DNA from: Halomonas sp. McH1-25
GTDB lineage: Bacteria; Pseudomonadota; Gammaproteobacteria; Pseudomonadales; Halomonadaceae
Assembly: GCF_022348165.1 (NCBI RefSeq)
Contig: NZ_JAKRFI010000003.1
Location: 1 to 64,000 of the forward strand
Length of the DNA stretch: 64,000 nt
Direction: 5' to 3'
Shown: positions 54,012 to 62,835 of the stretch, piece after piece
Layout: each line of letters begins with the position of its first letter
How positions within the stretch are numbered: the stretch's first letter is position 1
Program-made: the position numbers and the translations under genes
Notes under the pieces: model-generated
What the model was told of the DNA's origin: nothing
Databases searched by the model: none
What the model saw: only the letters and a program-made list of their open reading frames with translations

Positions 54012-55202
54012 ATGTTCGAGCAGATAGAGCGTGTGCCCGGGGATGCCATTCTCGGGCTGATCGAGGCCTTCAACAAGGATACCAATCCGCAGAAGGTCGA
54101 CCTCGGCGTCGGTGTCTACCGCGATGCCCACGGCAACACGCCGGTGATGCGCGCCGTCAAGGAGGCCGAATCGCTGCTGCTGAAGAACGAGACCACCAAG
54201 AGCTACATCGGCTCGCACGGCGATCCGCGCTACGGCCAGGCCATCCTGTCCATGGTGCTGGGCGACGAATCGCCGGTCCTGGCTGCCAAGCGCGCCAGTG
54301 CGACCCAATCACCAGGCGGCACCGGCGCCCTGCGCCTGGCGGCGGACTTCATCAAGACCCACCTGCCCGGCAAGGGCATCTGGCTATCCGACCCGACCTG
54401 GCCCAACCATCTGGGCATTTTCCATGCCGCCGGCGTCGAGATGCACAAGTACCCCTACGTCGATGCCGAGAACCGCCTCGACTTCGACGGCATGCTTGCC
54501 ACCCTCGAGCAGATCCCGCAGGGCGATGTCGTGTTGCTGCACGCCTGCTGCCACAATCCCTCCGGCTTCGACCTGTCCAAGGAGCAGTGGCAGCGAGTCC
54601 TTGAGGTGGTTCGCGAGCGTGGCCTGCTTCCCCTGGTCGACTTCGCCTATCAGGGCTTCGGCGACGGTCTGGAAGAGGACGCCTACGGCGTACGCCTGAT
54701 GGCCGAGAATCTCGATGAGGTGCTGATCACCAGCTCCTGCTCGAAGAATTTCGGCCTCTATCGCGAGCGCACCGGTTGCCTGATCGCCATCGCCAAGGAC
54801 CAGCAGCAAATGGAGAACGTGCGCTCGCAGTTCGCCATCGTCGCCCGCGAGAACTACTCCAACCCGCCGGCCCACGGCAGCGCCATCGTCGTCGAGATTC
54901 TCGACTCCGCCGACCTGGCTGCCAACTGGCGCGAGGAGCTCACCGAGATGCGCGATCGCATCAACGGCCTGCGCCGCGATTTCGTCGACGCGCTCAAGCC
55001 TTATGGCCTCGACCAGCAGTTCGCACATATCGCCGAGCAGCGCGGCATGTTCTCCTACACCGGCCTGACGCCGGAACAGGTCGACCGCCTGCGCGATGAG
55101 TACGCCATCTATATGGTGCGTTCCGGACGCGCCAACGTGGCGGGCCTGGCGAGCGAAAACCTGCCCTACGTGGCCAAGGCCATTGCCGCCGTGGTCAAGT
55201 AA
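54012..55202 (+). CDS. tyrB: Aromatic amino acid aminotransferase (TyrB/PhhC)
   Basis: A 396-residue fold-type I PLP enzyme. The PLP lysine is in TSSCSKNFGLYRERTGCL, the phosphate-contact block is QSPGGTGALRLAADF, HACCHNPSG is present and the substrate Arg lies in VRSGRANVAGL near the C-terminus. It transfers amino groups between aromatic amino acids or aspartate and 2-oxoglutarate. It starts two bases after the phhB stop and is followed by a strong terminator. Confidence 0.95.
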   Translation: MFEQIERVPGDAILGLIEAFNKDTNPQKVDLGVGVYRDAHGNTPVMRAVKEAESLLLKNETTKSYIGSHGDPRYGQAILSMVLGDESPVLAAKRASATQSPGGTGALRLAADFIKTHLPGKGIWLSDPTWPNHLGIFHAAGVEMHKYPYVDAENRLDFDGMLATLEQIPQGDVVLLHACCHNPSGFDLSKEQWQRVLEVVRERGLLPLVDFAYQGFGDGLEEDAYGVRLMAENLDEVLITSSCSKNFGLYRERTGCLIAIAKDQQQMENVRSQFAIVARENYSNPPAHGSAIVVEILDSADLAANWREELTEMRDRINGLRRDFVDALKPYGLDQQFAHIAEQRGMFSYTGLTPEQVDRLRDEYAIYMVRSGRANVAGLASENLPYVAKAIAAVVK

Positions 55203-55240
55203 ACCAAGTCAGGCATAGCGTCGCCAAGCAGGAAGATTAA

Positions 55241-55271
55241 CGCCCGGGGCTGAACCAACCCCGGGCGTTTT
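55241..55271 (+). terminator. Intrinsic terminator of phhB-tyrB
   Basis: CGCCCGGGG (55241-55249) pairs with CCCCGGGCG (55259-55267) and is followed by TTTT. Confidence 0.85.
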
Positions 55272-55285
55272 GCATGGATACGTTA

Positions 55286-55510
55286 ATGTCCCAGAGAATC
55301 ACCGTCGCCGGTGCGGGCATCGCCGGGCTGACCACGGCCACACCCGACGGCAGGCCGCGCCTGGGCCCCACTGGAGTCGAGGGGCTGTGGGTCAATGCCG
55401 GCCATGGTGCGCTGGGTTGGACGCTGTCGATGGGCTCGGCACGCGCCATCCAGCAGGCGTTCGAGGGTAACGATGAGGCATTGGCGCCCTTCCGCCTGAA
55501 CTCACGCTAG
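55286..55510 (+). pseudogene. Internally deleted D-amino-acid dehydrogenase (DadA-like) relic
   Basis: A 74-residue open frame fuses a Rossmann start (MSQRITVAGAGIAGLTTA, with GxGxxG) directly to a DadA-type C-terminus (TPDGRPRLGPT, LWVNAGHGALGWTLSMGSAR). The roughly 330 residues normally between these parts are missing, in frame. It begins just after the tyrB terminator and ends against the leftward luxR gene (4-base overlap of stops). No ribosome site is obvious. It is most likely a decaying remnant. Confidence 0.72.
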
Positions 55511-56301
55511 GCCTGATTCCAGGCTTCCTGCCGCGCCTGCCAGAACAAGGCAAAGAGTTCCGATTGCGAATTGATGCCCAGCTTGGCGTAGAGATGTTTC
55601 TTGTGGGCGCGTACCGTCTCGACGGAAATCGCCAGTCGCCGGGCAATTTCCTTGGTCGAGCATCCACCCAGCATTAACTGGCTCACCTCTCGCTCGCGAT
55701 CGGTCAGGCTGCTCACTGCGGGCGGAGGCGAGTGGGTACCCTGCGGATGCCAGGGGTGTGGCCCGGCTATCTGCTCGTCCGCCGACTCGAAGTGCATACG
55801 CTGACGCATCAGCGGCAGCAGCCAAGGCTGAATCAACAGCAACGTGCCCATTGCTCTAGTGTCGAAACGCTGCGAAGAACCCAGCGACAGGCATAGCACC
55901 CGTTCATGGTCCAGGGCGACATTGAACTGGATCTCGTCGGCGACGATATTGCGTTGAAAATAACGCTGGAAATACTCGGTATTGGTGAAGCACTCGGGAG
56001 CCACATCGTCGAGACGCAGCAGGCCAGTGCGTGGGCGGGCGCACGCCTCGATATAGAAGGGATCGAGCAAGTAGAGCCCCCGCTGATAATCGCGGAACAG
56101 CTGCTCGTCGCTGCCGTCGTCCTCGTCGCTTTCGGCGAAGATCGTCGGCGGGCGGTGCGGCGAAAACAACAGCGCCACCCACGTGTCGAAGTCTACTTGA
56201 TCGCCCAGCAGGCGCGTCACGCTGAGCCAGAAATTCGGCGCATCGAGCTTGTCGACCAACAAGCCGAAGCCCCGGTGCCAGACGAGTTCTTCATGCCGCA
56301 T
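55507..56301 (-). CDS. LuxR-family transcriptional regulator
   Basis: A 264-residue regulator with a C-terminal GerE/LuxR helix-turn-helix (LTDREREVSQLMLGGCSTKEIARRLAISVETVRAHKKHLYAKLGI). The N-terminal domain of about 185 residues lacks the Trp/Tyr/Asp pattern of acyl-homoserine-lactone binders. The start is MRHEELVWH at 56301; an in-frame GTG lies 18 bases upstream. It is divergent from the nitrilase-family gene and probably controls it and the permease. Confidence 0.85.
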   Translation of the reverse strand: MRHEELVWHRGFGLLVDKLDAPNFWLSVTRLLGDQVDFDTWVALLFSPHRPPTIFAESDEDDGSDEQLFRDYQRGLYLLDPFYIEACARPRTGLLRLDDVAPECFTNTEYFQRYFQRNIVADEIQFNVALDHERVLCLSLGSSQRFDTRAMGTLLLIQPWLLPLMRQRMHFESADEQIAGPHPWHPQGTHSPPPAVSSLTDREREVSQLMLGGCSTKEIARRLAISVETVRAHKKHLYAKLGINSQSELFALFWQARQEAWNQA

Positions 56302-56414
56302 CGAGGCGTTATCCCCCACTTGCGTTACCCCTCACATGGAATAGGCAGCCGTGTCGCAGTAGGCATACTGAAAGCATGCCCAGCACCCAAGAATAACCCA
56401 ACAGGAGTGGTCGA

Positions 56415-57230
56415 ATGCAGATCGAACTCGCCCAGTTGTCAGGACGAGAGGGCGACATCGCCTATAACCTCGACCGAGCCCTGACTCAGATCGAACGCAG
56501 TCACGACGACACGCAGTTGATCGTCTTTCCCGAAACCCACCTCACCGGGTTCGCCGAACCGGGTCATGCCGAGGATCGCGCCCTGGACCTCGACGGACCG
56601 GAACTGGCGGCGCTCAAGGAGGCCAGCCGGCGACGCGACCTGGCCATCGCCATCGGTTTTCTCGAAAGCGACGTCCAACGGGTATTCAACACCACGGTAC
56701 TGATCACGCCCGAGGACGGTATCGCCCTGCGCTATCGCAAGACCCACCTGTGGCCCGACGAGCGTGAACTGGTCACGCCGGGCGATCGCATGGTGTGCGG
56801 TATGTGGCGAGGACGGCGCATCGGGCTGATGGTCTGCTACGACATCGAGTTCCCCGAAACAGCCCGGGCCCTGGCAGCGATGGGCACCGAACTGATCGTG
56901 ATCACCAATGGCAACATGGACCCTTACGGTCCCGTGCATCGCAGTACCGCCATTGCTCGCGCCCTCGAGAACCAGGCCTTCGTGGCCATGACCAATCGCG
57001 CTGGTCGCGGCGTAGACATGACCTTTGCCGGCGAGAGCGCCGTCATCGATCCTCTCGGCCAACTGGTGACCGCCCTGGGGCGCGACGAAGACACGGTACG
57101 CGCGACGCTCGATTTCTCGCGCCTCGCCGTGGCGCGACGCGATTATCACTACCTCGACGACCGGCGCATTCCGCTATTCGGTCGTCTTAGCGAATTGCCC
57201 GACGGCCAGCGCCATTGGCTGCTGAACTGA
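56415..57230 (+). CDS. Carbon-nitrogen hydrolase (nitrilase superfamily amidase)
   Basis: A 271-residue cytosolic amidase with the catalytic Glu-Lys-Cys triad: Glu in VFPETHLTGF (about 41), Lys in YRKTHLWPDE (about 112) and Cys in MVCYDIEFPE (about 142). AGGAG precedes the ATG. It is followed after 51 bases by an amino acid/polyamine permease, so it may hydrolyse an imported amide such as an omega-amide or a polyamine derivative. The substrate is unknown. Confidence 0.9.
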   Translation: MQIELAQLSGREGDIAYNLDRALTQIERSHDDTQLIVFPETHLTGFAEPGHAEDRALDLDGPELAALKEASRRRDLAIAIGFLESDVQRVFNTTVLITPEDGIALRYRKTHLWPDERELVTPGDRMVCGMWRGRRIGLMVCYDIEFPETARALAAMGTELIVITNGNMDPYGPVHRSTAIARALENQAFVAMTNRAGRGVDMTFAGESAVIDPLGQLVTALGRDEDTVRATLDFSRLAVARRDYHYLDDRRIPLFGRLSELPDGQRHWLLN

Positions 57231-57281
57231 CCTGACGGCGCCTCTCCCCTCCTTCACAACAACGACAGCAAGGAGCCGACC

Positions 57282-58607
57282 ATGTCGGAACTCAAGAAAA
57301 CCCTAACTCTCGGTCAGGTGGTCCTGTTCGGCCTGGCCTACATGACGCCCATCATCGTGCTGGGCACCTTCGGCGTGCTCGCCGTGGTTTCCGAAGGCGC
57401 CGTGTCCGGGACCTACCTCATTGCGCTACTGGCCATGCTGTTCACGGCGCACAGCTATGGGCGCATGGCTAGTGCCTATCCGGTTGCCGGTTCAGCCTAC
57501 GCCTACGTGCGTCACGCCATTGACGATCGGCTGGGGTTCCTGGCCGGATGGGCGATCCTGCTGGATTACCTGTTCCTGCCCATGGTGATCTGGCTGATCG
57601 GTGCCGCCTATCTGGCCTCGGCCTTCCCGGCTGTTCCCCAGGCGGTCTGGCTGTTGGCCTTTATCGCCGTGACCACGGTCATCAACATCCTTGGCCTCAA
57701 GCTGGCCAGTGCAGTCAACAGCGTGATGATGCTGGTTCAGATGCTGGTACTGATCGCCTTCGTGGGCTTGAGCATGCACTATATTCTCGGCGACCCGACA
57801 CAGCCGTTCTGGAGTCTGGCCCCCTTCCTCGGCGCCGAGTCCTCGGCTACGCTATCGACGCTGATGGCCGGCGCGGCAGTGGCCTGCTACTCCTTCCTGG
57901 GCTTCGATGCAGTGACCACCCTGACCGAGGAAACCAAGGACCCGAAGCGCACCCTGCCCCGCGCGATTCTGCTGATCACCCTGATCGGCGGCCTGATCTT
58001 CATCGTCGTGTCCTACTTCGTGCAACTCGCCGCTCCCAGTACCGACTTCGCCAACCCGGATGCCGCCGCCTATGACATCGCACGCAACATCGGTGGTGAC
58101 ATTTTCGTCTCGATCTTCCTGATCGGCCTGATCGTCGGCCAGTTCGCCTCGGGCATCGCCGCACAGGCCAGTGGCGCACGCCTGCTCTACGCCATGGGTC
58201 GCGACGACGTGTTGCCCAGGCGCCTGCTGGGCCGGTTGAGCAAGTTCGGCACGCCGGTCGGCGGGCTGTGTCTTAGCGCCATCGTGGCACTGCTGGCCCT
58301 GACCATGGACGTACTCTCCGCCGCCTCGTTTATCAATTTCGGCGCGTTCCTGGCCTTTGCCCTGGTCAATGCGGCAGTCATCGGTCACTACTACCTCAAG
58401 GAACGCCGTCGTGGCGGCCTCGATACGCTGTGGTTTTTGGTCTGTCCACTGATCGGCATAGGCGCAATCCTGTGGCTGATGGCCAGTCTCGACCATCTGG
58501 CCATCACGCTCGGCAGTCTTTGGCTGGCCTGTGGTCTTGCCTGGCTGATCTGGCTGACCCGTGGCTTCCGTCAACCGCCGCCTGCCCTGCACTTCGACGA
58601 AGGCTGA
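57282..58607 (+). CDS. APC-family amino acid/polyamine permease
   Basis: A 441-residue transporter with 12 predicted membrane segments. It begins KKTLTLGQVVLFGLAYMTPIIVLGTFG and contains YPVAGSAYAYVRHAI, SFLGFDAVTTLTEETKDPKRTLPRAI and SGARLLYAMGRDDVLP, typical of the PuuP-like group. AAGGAG lies before the ATG. It is probably co-transcribed with the amidase. Confidence 0.9.
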   Translation: MSELKKTLTLGQVVLFGLAYMTPIIVLGTFGVLAVVSEGAVSGTYLIALLAMLFTAHSYGRMASAYPVAGSAYAYVRHAIDDRLGFLAGWAILLDYLFLPMVIWLIGAAYLASAFPAVPQAVWLLAFIAVTTVINILGLKLASAVNSVMMLVQMLVLIAFVGLSMHYILGDPTQPFWSLAPFLGAESSATLSTLMAGAAVACYSFLGFDAVTTLTEETKDPKRTLPRAILLITLIGGLIFIVVSYFVQLAAPSTDFANPDAAAYDIARNIGGDIFVSIFLIGLIVGQFASGIAAQASGARLLYAMGRDDVLPRRLLGRLSKFGTPVGGLCLSAIVALLALTMDVLSAASFINFGAFLAFALVNAAVIGHYYLKERRRGGLDTLWFLVCPLIGIGAILWLMASLDHLAITLGSLWLACGLAWLIWLTRGFRQPPPALHFDEG

Positions 58608-58626
58608 ACGACCTGCCGCACTAAAG

Positions 58627-58657
58627 AACACCCACCACGAGCCGTGGTGGGTGTTTT
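58627..58657. terminator. Strong intrinsic terminator shared by convergent genes
   Basis: A perfect 13-bp stem (AACACCCACCACG at 58627-58639 with 58643-58655) and a 3-base loop end in TTTT rightward. It lies between the permease stop and the leftward bTHX gene. Confidence 0.88.
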
Positions 58658-58686
58658 CGTTTACCGCCGGTCGATGCTTCGTGTGA

Positions 58687-58800
58687 CTAGTAACCACGCT
58701 CTTTGAGCCGGTTCTTCTGACGCTCGGTGCGCGGGCGTCGGCGGCCGTGACTGCCACGAGTGATCTTCCCACGCTTGCTACGATGATCGCCTTTGGCCAT
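58687..58800 (-). CDS. Small ribosomal protein bTHX
   Basis: A 37-residue, very basic protein (MAKGDHRSKRGKITRGSHGR near its start, ending RLKERGY). It matches the bTHX/THX family pattern M-[AG]-K-G-D-x-[KR]-[ST]-K-R-G-K-I, which binds the 30S head. AAGGAGG lies 8 bases before the ATG, a strong site. The gene is too short for routine ORF calling. It stands alone between two terminators. Confidence 0.85.
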   Translation of the reverse strand: MAKGDHRSKRGKITRGSHGRRRPRTERQKNRLKERGY

Positions 58801-58907
58801 ATGAAACCTCCTTGCGAAGGATGAACGGATAGCGAAGATTCGAGGGCTGAATGTGTCAGCGCATTTCCAGTGTTGAAGGTAAGGGGCGCTACGGTCAAGG
58901 CGCCAAC

Positions 58908-58933
58908 GAAAAAGGCCGGAGCATATGCTCCGG
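58908..58933 (-). terminator. Intrinsic terminator insulating bTHX from the IS remnant
   Basis: Leftward, CCGGAGC (58933-58927), loop ATAT, GCTCCGG (58922-58916), then CC and TTTTT (58913-58909). It would stop transcription coming from the transposase side. A second, rightward-type hairpin CCCCGC/GCGAGG with TTTT lies at 58952-58973. Confidence 0.65.
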
Positions 58934-59057
58934 ACTCAGACTGCCGACATACCCCGCATTTTTGCGAGGTTTTCTGTTTCTACATTCGCTCTCGTTGCTC
59001 GCTACGGAATGGGGTGCTAAGACACGATTCATATCGAGGTGGGGAGAATTGAGGCTC

Positions 59058-59441
59058 TCAAGCGGAAATGGGCCTTCCTGAAGGCCTCTCCGGGCGTGAA
59101 AGATCGAGGCGCGGCCCTTCTCGGGCCGCCAAAGCCATCTTCTTGAGGTTCTGTGCTGCGGCACAGAGCAACGCCTGCTCTCGCATTCCCGCGATTCCCC
59201 GCATTCGCGCATACCGGTAGCCGTGGAGCCGCTTGGCATCCGCGAAGCTGCGCTCCACCGTCTCCTTGCGCCGCACGTAGCGTTTGCCTACCGGCTCCAG
59301 CCGGCGACTGTCCACCCGCTCCTTGGCGTCCTCCCAGACATGGCGAGTCACCGTCTTGCGATGGTGTTGATTGCGGGTGCAGGTCAATGGGTAATCCTCC
59401 GATAGTGGCTCGTAAGATAGACCATTACTCTTCGGGACCAT
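59058..59441 (-). pseudogene. IS1182-type transposase, C-terminal fragment
   Basis: About 127 codons remain. The segment HRKTVTRHVWEDAKERVDS and RKETVERSFADAKRLHGYRYARMRG is the C-terminal catalytic part of IS1182-family DDE transposases, including the late catalytic Glu of ETVERSFADAK. Full-length enzymes are about 450-500 residues, so the N-terminal two thirds are missing at the boundary with the AT-rich region (about 59,440). No complete inverted ends were identified. Confidence 0.8.
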
Positions 59442-59450
59442 ACACCTAGC

Positions 59451-60395
59451 CTATGAGGCTTTAGGTCTATTCTCTACGAAGCCCAAGCGAGGTAATAGAT
59501 ACTGCAATATCTTTGGCATCGTATATATCGGTAACTGTGACAATGCAAACACAAAAGTAATTGTCGGCGAAATCGAAAGCCCTAGCATTGACCATAATAG
59601 CCCTACATTACGATTTCCTGCTGTAAGACCGATGGTTGCTCTTGCATTCCGATCACCTATATATAGGGCTCCACAGGTAATCATCATAAAGAAATTAACC
59701 CCATAAACGAACGCAATGACACCAATGGCAAGCAAAGGGTTTTCTACTATCATATTCTGCATCCCGCTCATTGTACCGCATGCGAAAACGAAAAGTGCGA
59801 TGACAACGACTCCATCAATGGCGAGGCCGTGATCATGAACCAAATGAGGGTATATTTTGCGTATTAGAATGACTGTTAACTCTGAAGCAACAAGTAAAAC
59901 TGTTAACCTTATAGCTAGCTCATACGGATCGATAGATACGCCAAGATCGTTGGCAAAAATATGCAAAATAAGAGGTCCTGTAATCGGGACCATCGCCATG
60001 GAACACAATGTTGCCACTAGTGCGGTGGTGGGATCGAGTCCAAGCATACGTGCCACAGCTGAGTTACCACTGGATGGGGGGCAAGCAGTCGCCAAGGCAA
60101 TAGCGAGCGCCAACTCTCTATTTTCAGTCACAAAATTAGTAAAGATACCTATGATGTATGGGCAGGCAACTATAAAAATTAGTGGGAAAATAACTGAAAC
60201 CTGAAGATTTTTAACTGATCTAAAAATGGCAGAATTATCAACTCTTAATAACGTGCCTACAACAAATATAAAGACCATTACCGGCATGGCAGGGCGAAGA
60301 AAGTCCGCCAAGCTAGGTACCATCAGGCCACTTATACAACCAAAGGCTAATACAGTAGGCCCTTTTTTTGTTATCCACATTAAAAAATCGCGCAT
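59451..60395 (-). CDS. BASS-type (bile acid:sodium symporter-like) membrane transporter
   Basis: A 314-residue membrane protein with about 9-10 hydrophobic segments. GTLLRVDNSAIFRSVKN and ALATACPPSSGNSAVARMLGLDPTTALVATLCSMAMVP resemble the two conserved Na+-binding blocks of the BASS/SBF fold, and GLTAGNRNVGLLWSM the crossover helix. AAGGAA precedes the ATG. It would import or export an organic anion. AT-rich codon use differs from genes left of 59,000. It is probably in one leftward operon with the next two genes (29-base gap). Confidence 0.75.
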   Translation of the reverse strand: MRDFLMWITKKGPTVLAFGCISGLMVPSLADFLRPAMPVMVFIFVVGTLLRVDNSAIFRSVKNLQVSVIFPLIFIVACPYIIGIFTNFVTENRELALAIALATACPPSSGNSAVARMLGLDPTTALVATLCSMAMVPITGPLILHIFANDLGVSIDPYELAIRLTVLLVASELTVILIRKIYPHLVHDHGLAIDGVVVIALFVFACGTMSGMQNMIVENPLLAIGVIAFVYGVNFFMMITCGALYIGDRNARATIGLTAGNRNVGLLWSMLGLSISPTITFVFALSQLPIYTMPKILQYLLPRLGFVENRPKAS

Positions 60396-60424
60396 TGTAA
60401 ATTCCTTATAACTGCGCTAAAACT

Positions 60425-61624
60425 TCAGAGTATAGCTCGCCGCTCAACTATAGAGGGGGGAGTCTCTGGGGGAGGTGTATTTTGAGATTGGCGAATCACC
60501 AACCTACCATCAATTAATACCGATGTGACGCTTGGAAGATCACCGATTTTCAGACTTCCTAAAACGGTCTTGTCAGCGCCTCCTAATGGTGCGCTGAAGA
60601 TAGATATATCGGCTTCTTTTCCAACTTCAATCAAACCACAATTCAACTTTCTTACCTTAGCGGTATTGCCGGTCGCAAAGCATACAACGAGCTCAGGGGC
60701 GATGTCGCCAAAACTACTTAGCAATGCTATCGTTCTAAGTATTCCTAGAGCCGGTACTCCACAACCTGCAGGTGCGTCTGTGCCAATTACGATTCGGTCA
60801 AGCTGATCCATTTCTTTAGCATAATTCAAAGTCAACAATGCAGCAAATTCGTTACCATTATGAACGATCTCAAGCGCTCCTAGGCATGTTTCACAAAGAC
60901 ACTGAATCTGGTCGCGGGGGAGAGCTGTATAACCACCATTGATATGCCCAACTATATCTGGCGCAATCTCAAGTATATCTTCAGCACTCATCCTCTTCGA
61001 AGCAGGTATTGACGGGCCGCCAGTATGTGAAATTGATATCATGCCATGTTTGCGAGCCATGGCGACTAACTCAGCTGCTTTGCTCGTCGATTTAACAGGA
61101 CCGATACCGACCTCACCTAAATGCTTGATACCCTCTGCAGCTAACTCTCCAAAGTCTTCATCAGTTAGCTCTTCATTCAGCAAAGGAGATCCAGCCAGCA
61201 TTTTCATCCCAGAAGGCCTAGCATTCGCAAAAGAACGCTGTGCAGCGATTGCCATAGCTTTTATACCTGCACGATCCTCAGGCAAACCGGGCACATGTAC
61301 TTCCCCGGCTGAGATCGCTGTTGTAACCCCTCCCTGAAGGCAGTGCCAGATCCAGTCATGATTACCGGAACGGGGGCTATACTCACCAAAGGTCGGGTGG
61401 GTATGGTTATCTATAAAACCAGGCATAACTGTAGCTTGGTTTGCATCAACCATAAGATCCGCTTCGCTTAAGTCAAGTTCCTGAGAAAAACCGATATGGG
61501 AAATAATCCCATCGCAGCAAATGATTGTATCTGCATCGAAAACTGGGCTGTTAATGTCGCCAGTCAATAGAGTTCCGATATTATAAATAACACTCTTATA
61601 AGACACCACCTCTTCCTGTTTCAT
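60425..61624 (-). CDS. Enamidase-like amidohydrolase
   Basis: A 399-residue metal-dependent hydrolase. Ligands can be read as H74 and H76 (PGFIDNHTHP), E171 (GEVGIGP), H200 (SHTGGPS), H227 (GHINGGYTA) and D283 (GTDAPAGCGVPALGILR). The ISAGEVHVPGLPED and GTDAPAGCGV segments and the use of Glu instead of Lys as bridging residue resemble enamidase of nicotinate fermentation (6-oxotetrahydronicotinate hydrolysis). The real substrate is unknown. It overlaps the oxygenase stop by 4 bases. Confidence 0.75.
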   Translation of the reverse strand: MKQEEVVSYKSVIYNIGTLLTGDINSPVFDADTIICCDGIISHIGFSQELDLSEADLMVDANQATVMPGFIDNHTHPTFGEYSPRSGNHDWIWHCLQGGVTTAISAGEVHVPGLPEDRAGIKAMAIAAQRSFANARPSGMKMLAGSPLLNEELTDEDFGELAAEGIKHLGEVGIGPVKSTSKAAELVAMARKHGMISISHTGGPSIPASKRMSAEDILEIAPDIVGHINGGYTALPRDQIQCLCETCLGALEIVHNGNEFAALLTLNYAKEMDQLDRIVIGTDAPAGCGVPALGILRTIALLSSFGDIAPELVVCFATGNTAKVRKLNCGLIEVGKEADISIFSAPLGGADKTVLGSLKIGDLPSVTSVLIDGRLVIRQSQNTPPPETPPSIVERRAIL

Positions 61625-62691
61625 CTCATAACCTCGACTTGGTATGCCGAGGGGGAGTGAGTGCTGGGGTCATATACTCGATCCCCATATCTCGTAAATG
61701 AACGGAAATTCCAAAGATTGTTAGTTACAAATACTCGCTGCACCCACCGATATGGCCTTCCATTCTCATCTTGAGTGGCGTTAAACTTTTCTCTCGAATG
61801 AAGAGTGAAGCGATTGTTTACATACACCAGCCGGCCTGGCTCGATATCAATGCCGATAGAGACATGTTTAATGGCTTCATGAAAATTGGTATAGGCCAGG
61901 TCCGCTTCAGGCCCTACTGGCTGCACCATGTCAGGATAAAAGGCCACAGTAACATGGGGATGGTCTACAGGTCCTTTTAGCACAGGGCGAAGAAAAACGT
62001 CCTTATTATCAGACCGATCGCCAAAATATTTACCGCGCCATCTGTAGGGATCTTTAATGAAGAAGCTTTTGCTATACAAAATTTCAATATCTTTATCGTC
62101 AAGCAGCTTTAAGGCTTTCCGTGCATCTGATAGAAGCGTTTTCGGACCCACCCCAACATTGTTGGGATCTCCGCGAACCCCAGAAAGCAACAACCCAACT
62201 GGAGAAATATCACCACATTCATCATATGCCTGGGCAGCATTTTCAGTATGAAAGTCCAAGTCAACTGCAGAGCCGATACCCGTAAAATCATTCCTTGCCA
62301 CAGGATGTGGGACCAAGTTATTAACTATATTTTTCCCTTCAAAATAAATTGAATATGGTTCCGCTATTACAGAGCCGAATGCTACGACAATATTTTCCGA
62401 GAGACATCCATCTTTGTAATCTTGGCTATTCGCATCGTTTAAGGGGCTACCAAATACATTATCTACGGGAAGGTTTTCAAAAATACTAAAAGATACATCA
62501 CTGTGCTTTTGCAGCTCAAGATGGCTAATTAACCCAGAAGGGAAGTTTTTATATGCTGCAGTTCGGACTTTAGATATGTAATCTAGCGAGCCCTTTGGGT
62601 CATATTCGATCCCTAAAAAAGCTTTACGGACCGCCTCTTTCTCTTCATCCGTCAGTACATAAGCATCTAATTCTGAAGCTGCGACACTCAT
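61621..62691 (-). CDS. TauD/clavaminate-synthase-like Fe(II)/2-oxoglutarate oxygenase
   Basis: A 356-residue oxygenase. The iron triad is H148-x-E150 (DLDFHTENAA) and H298 (YVNNRFTLHSRE). The HxE form, with Arg in RWVQRVFV (about 319), is typical of the clavaminate synthase/AsnO/VioC group that hydroxylates amino acids such as Arg or Asn at C-beta. LVYVNNRFTLHSREKF is the group's GDLLFVDNRRAVHGR-like motif. GGAGG precedes the ATG. It is first in a leftward trio with the amidohydrolase and transporter. The substrate is unknown. Confidence 0.8.
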   Translation of the reverse strand: MSVAASELDAYVLTDEEKEAVRKAFLGIEYDPKGSLDYISKVRTAAYKNFPSGLISHLELQKHSDVSFSIFENLPVDNVFGSPLNDANSQDYKDGCLSENIVVAFGSVIAEPYSIYFEGKNIVNNLVPHPVARNDFTGIGSAVDLDFHTENAAQAYDECGDISPVGLLLSGVRGDPNNVGVGPKTLLSDARKALKLLDDKDIEILYSKSFFIKDPYRWRGKYFGDRSDNKDVFLRPVLKGPVDHPHVTVAFYPDMVQPVGPEADLAYTNFHEAIKHVSIGIDIEPGRLVYVNNRFTLHSREKFNATQDENGRPYRWVQRVFVTNNLWNFRSFTRYGDRVYDPSTHSPSAYQVEVMR

Positions 62692-62835
62692 ACTAACCTC
62701 CTCAATAAGTTATTTAGCCTTATTCCTTTATCCCCGGCCACTGCCCTACTTTTGTTGCACCCATACCCATTCATTGACATGAAGAGCATTTTTGATCTTT
62801 TTACTTGAGTATCGTCACACTGGAAGCAGACGGCA

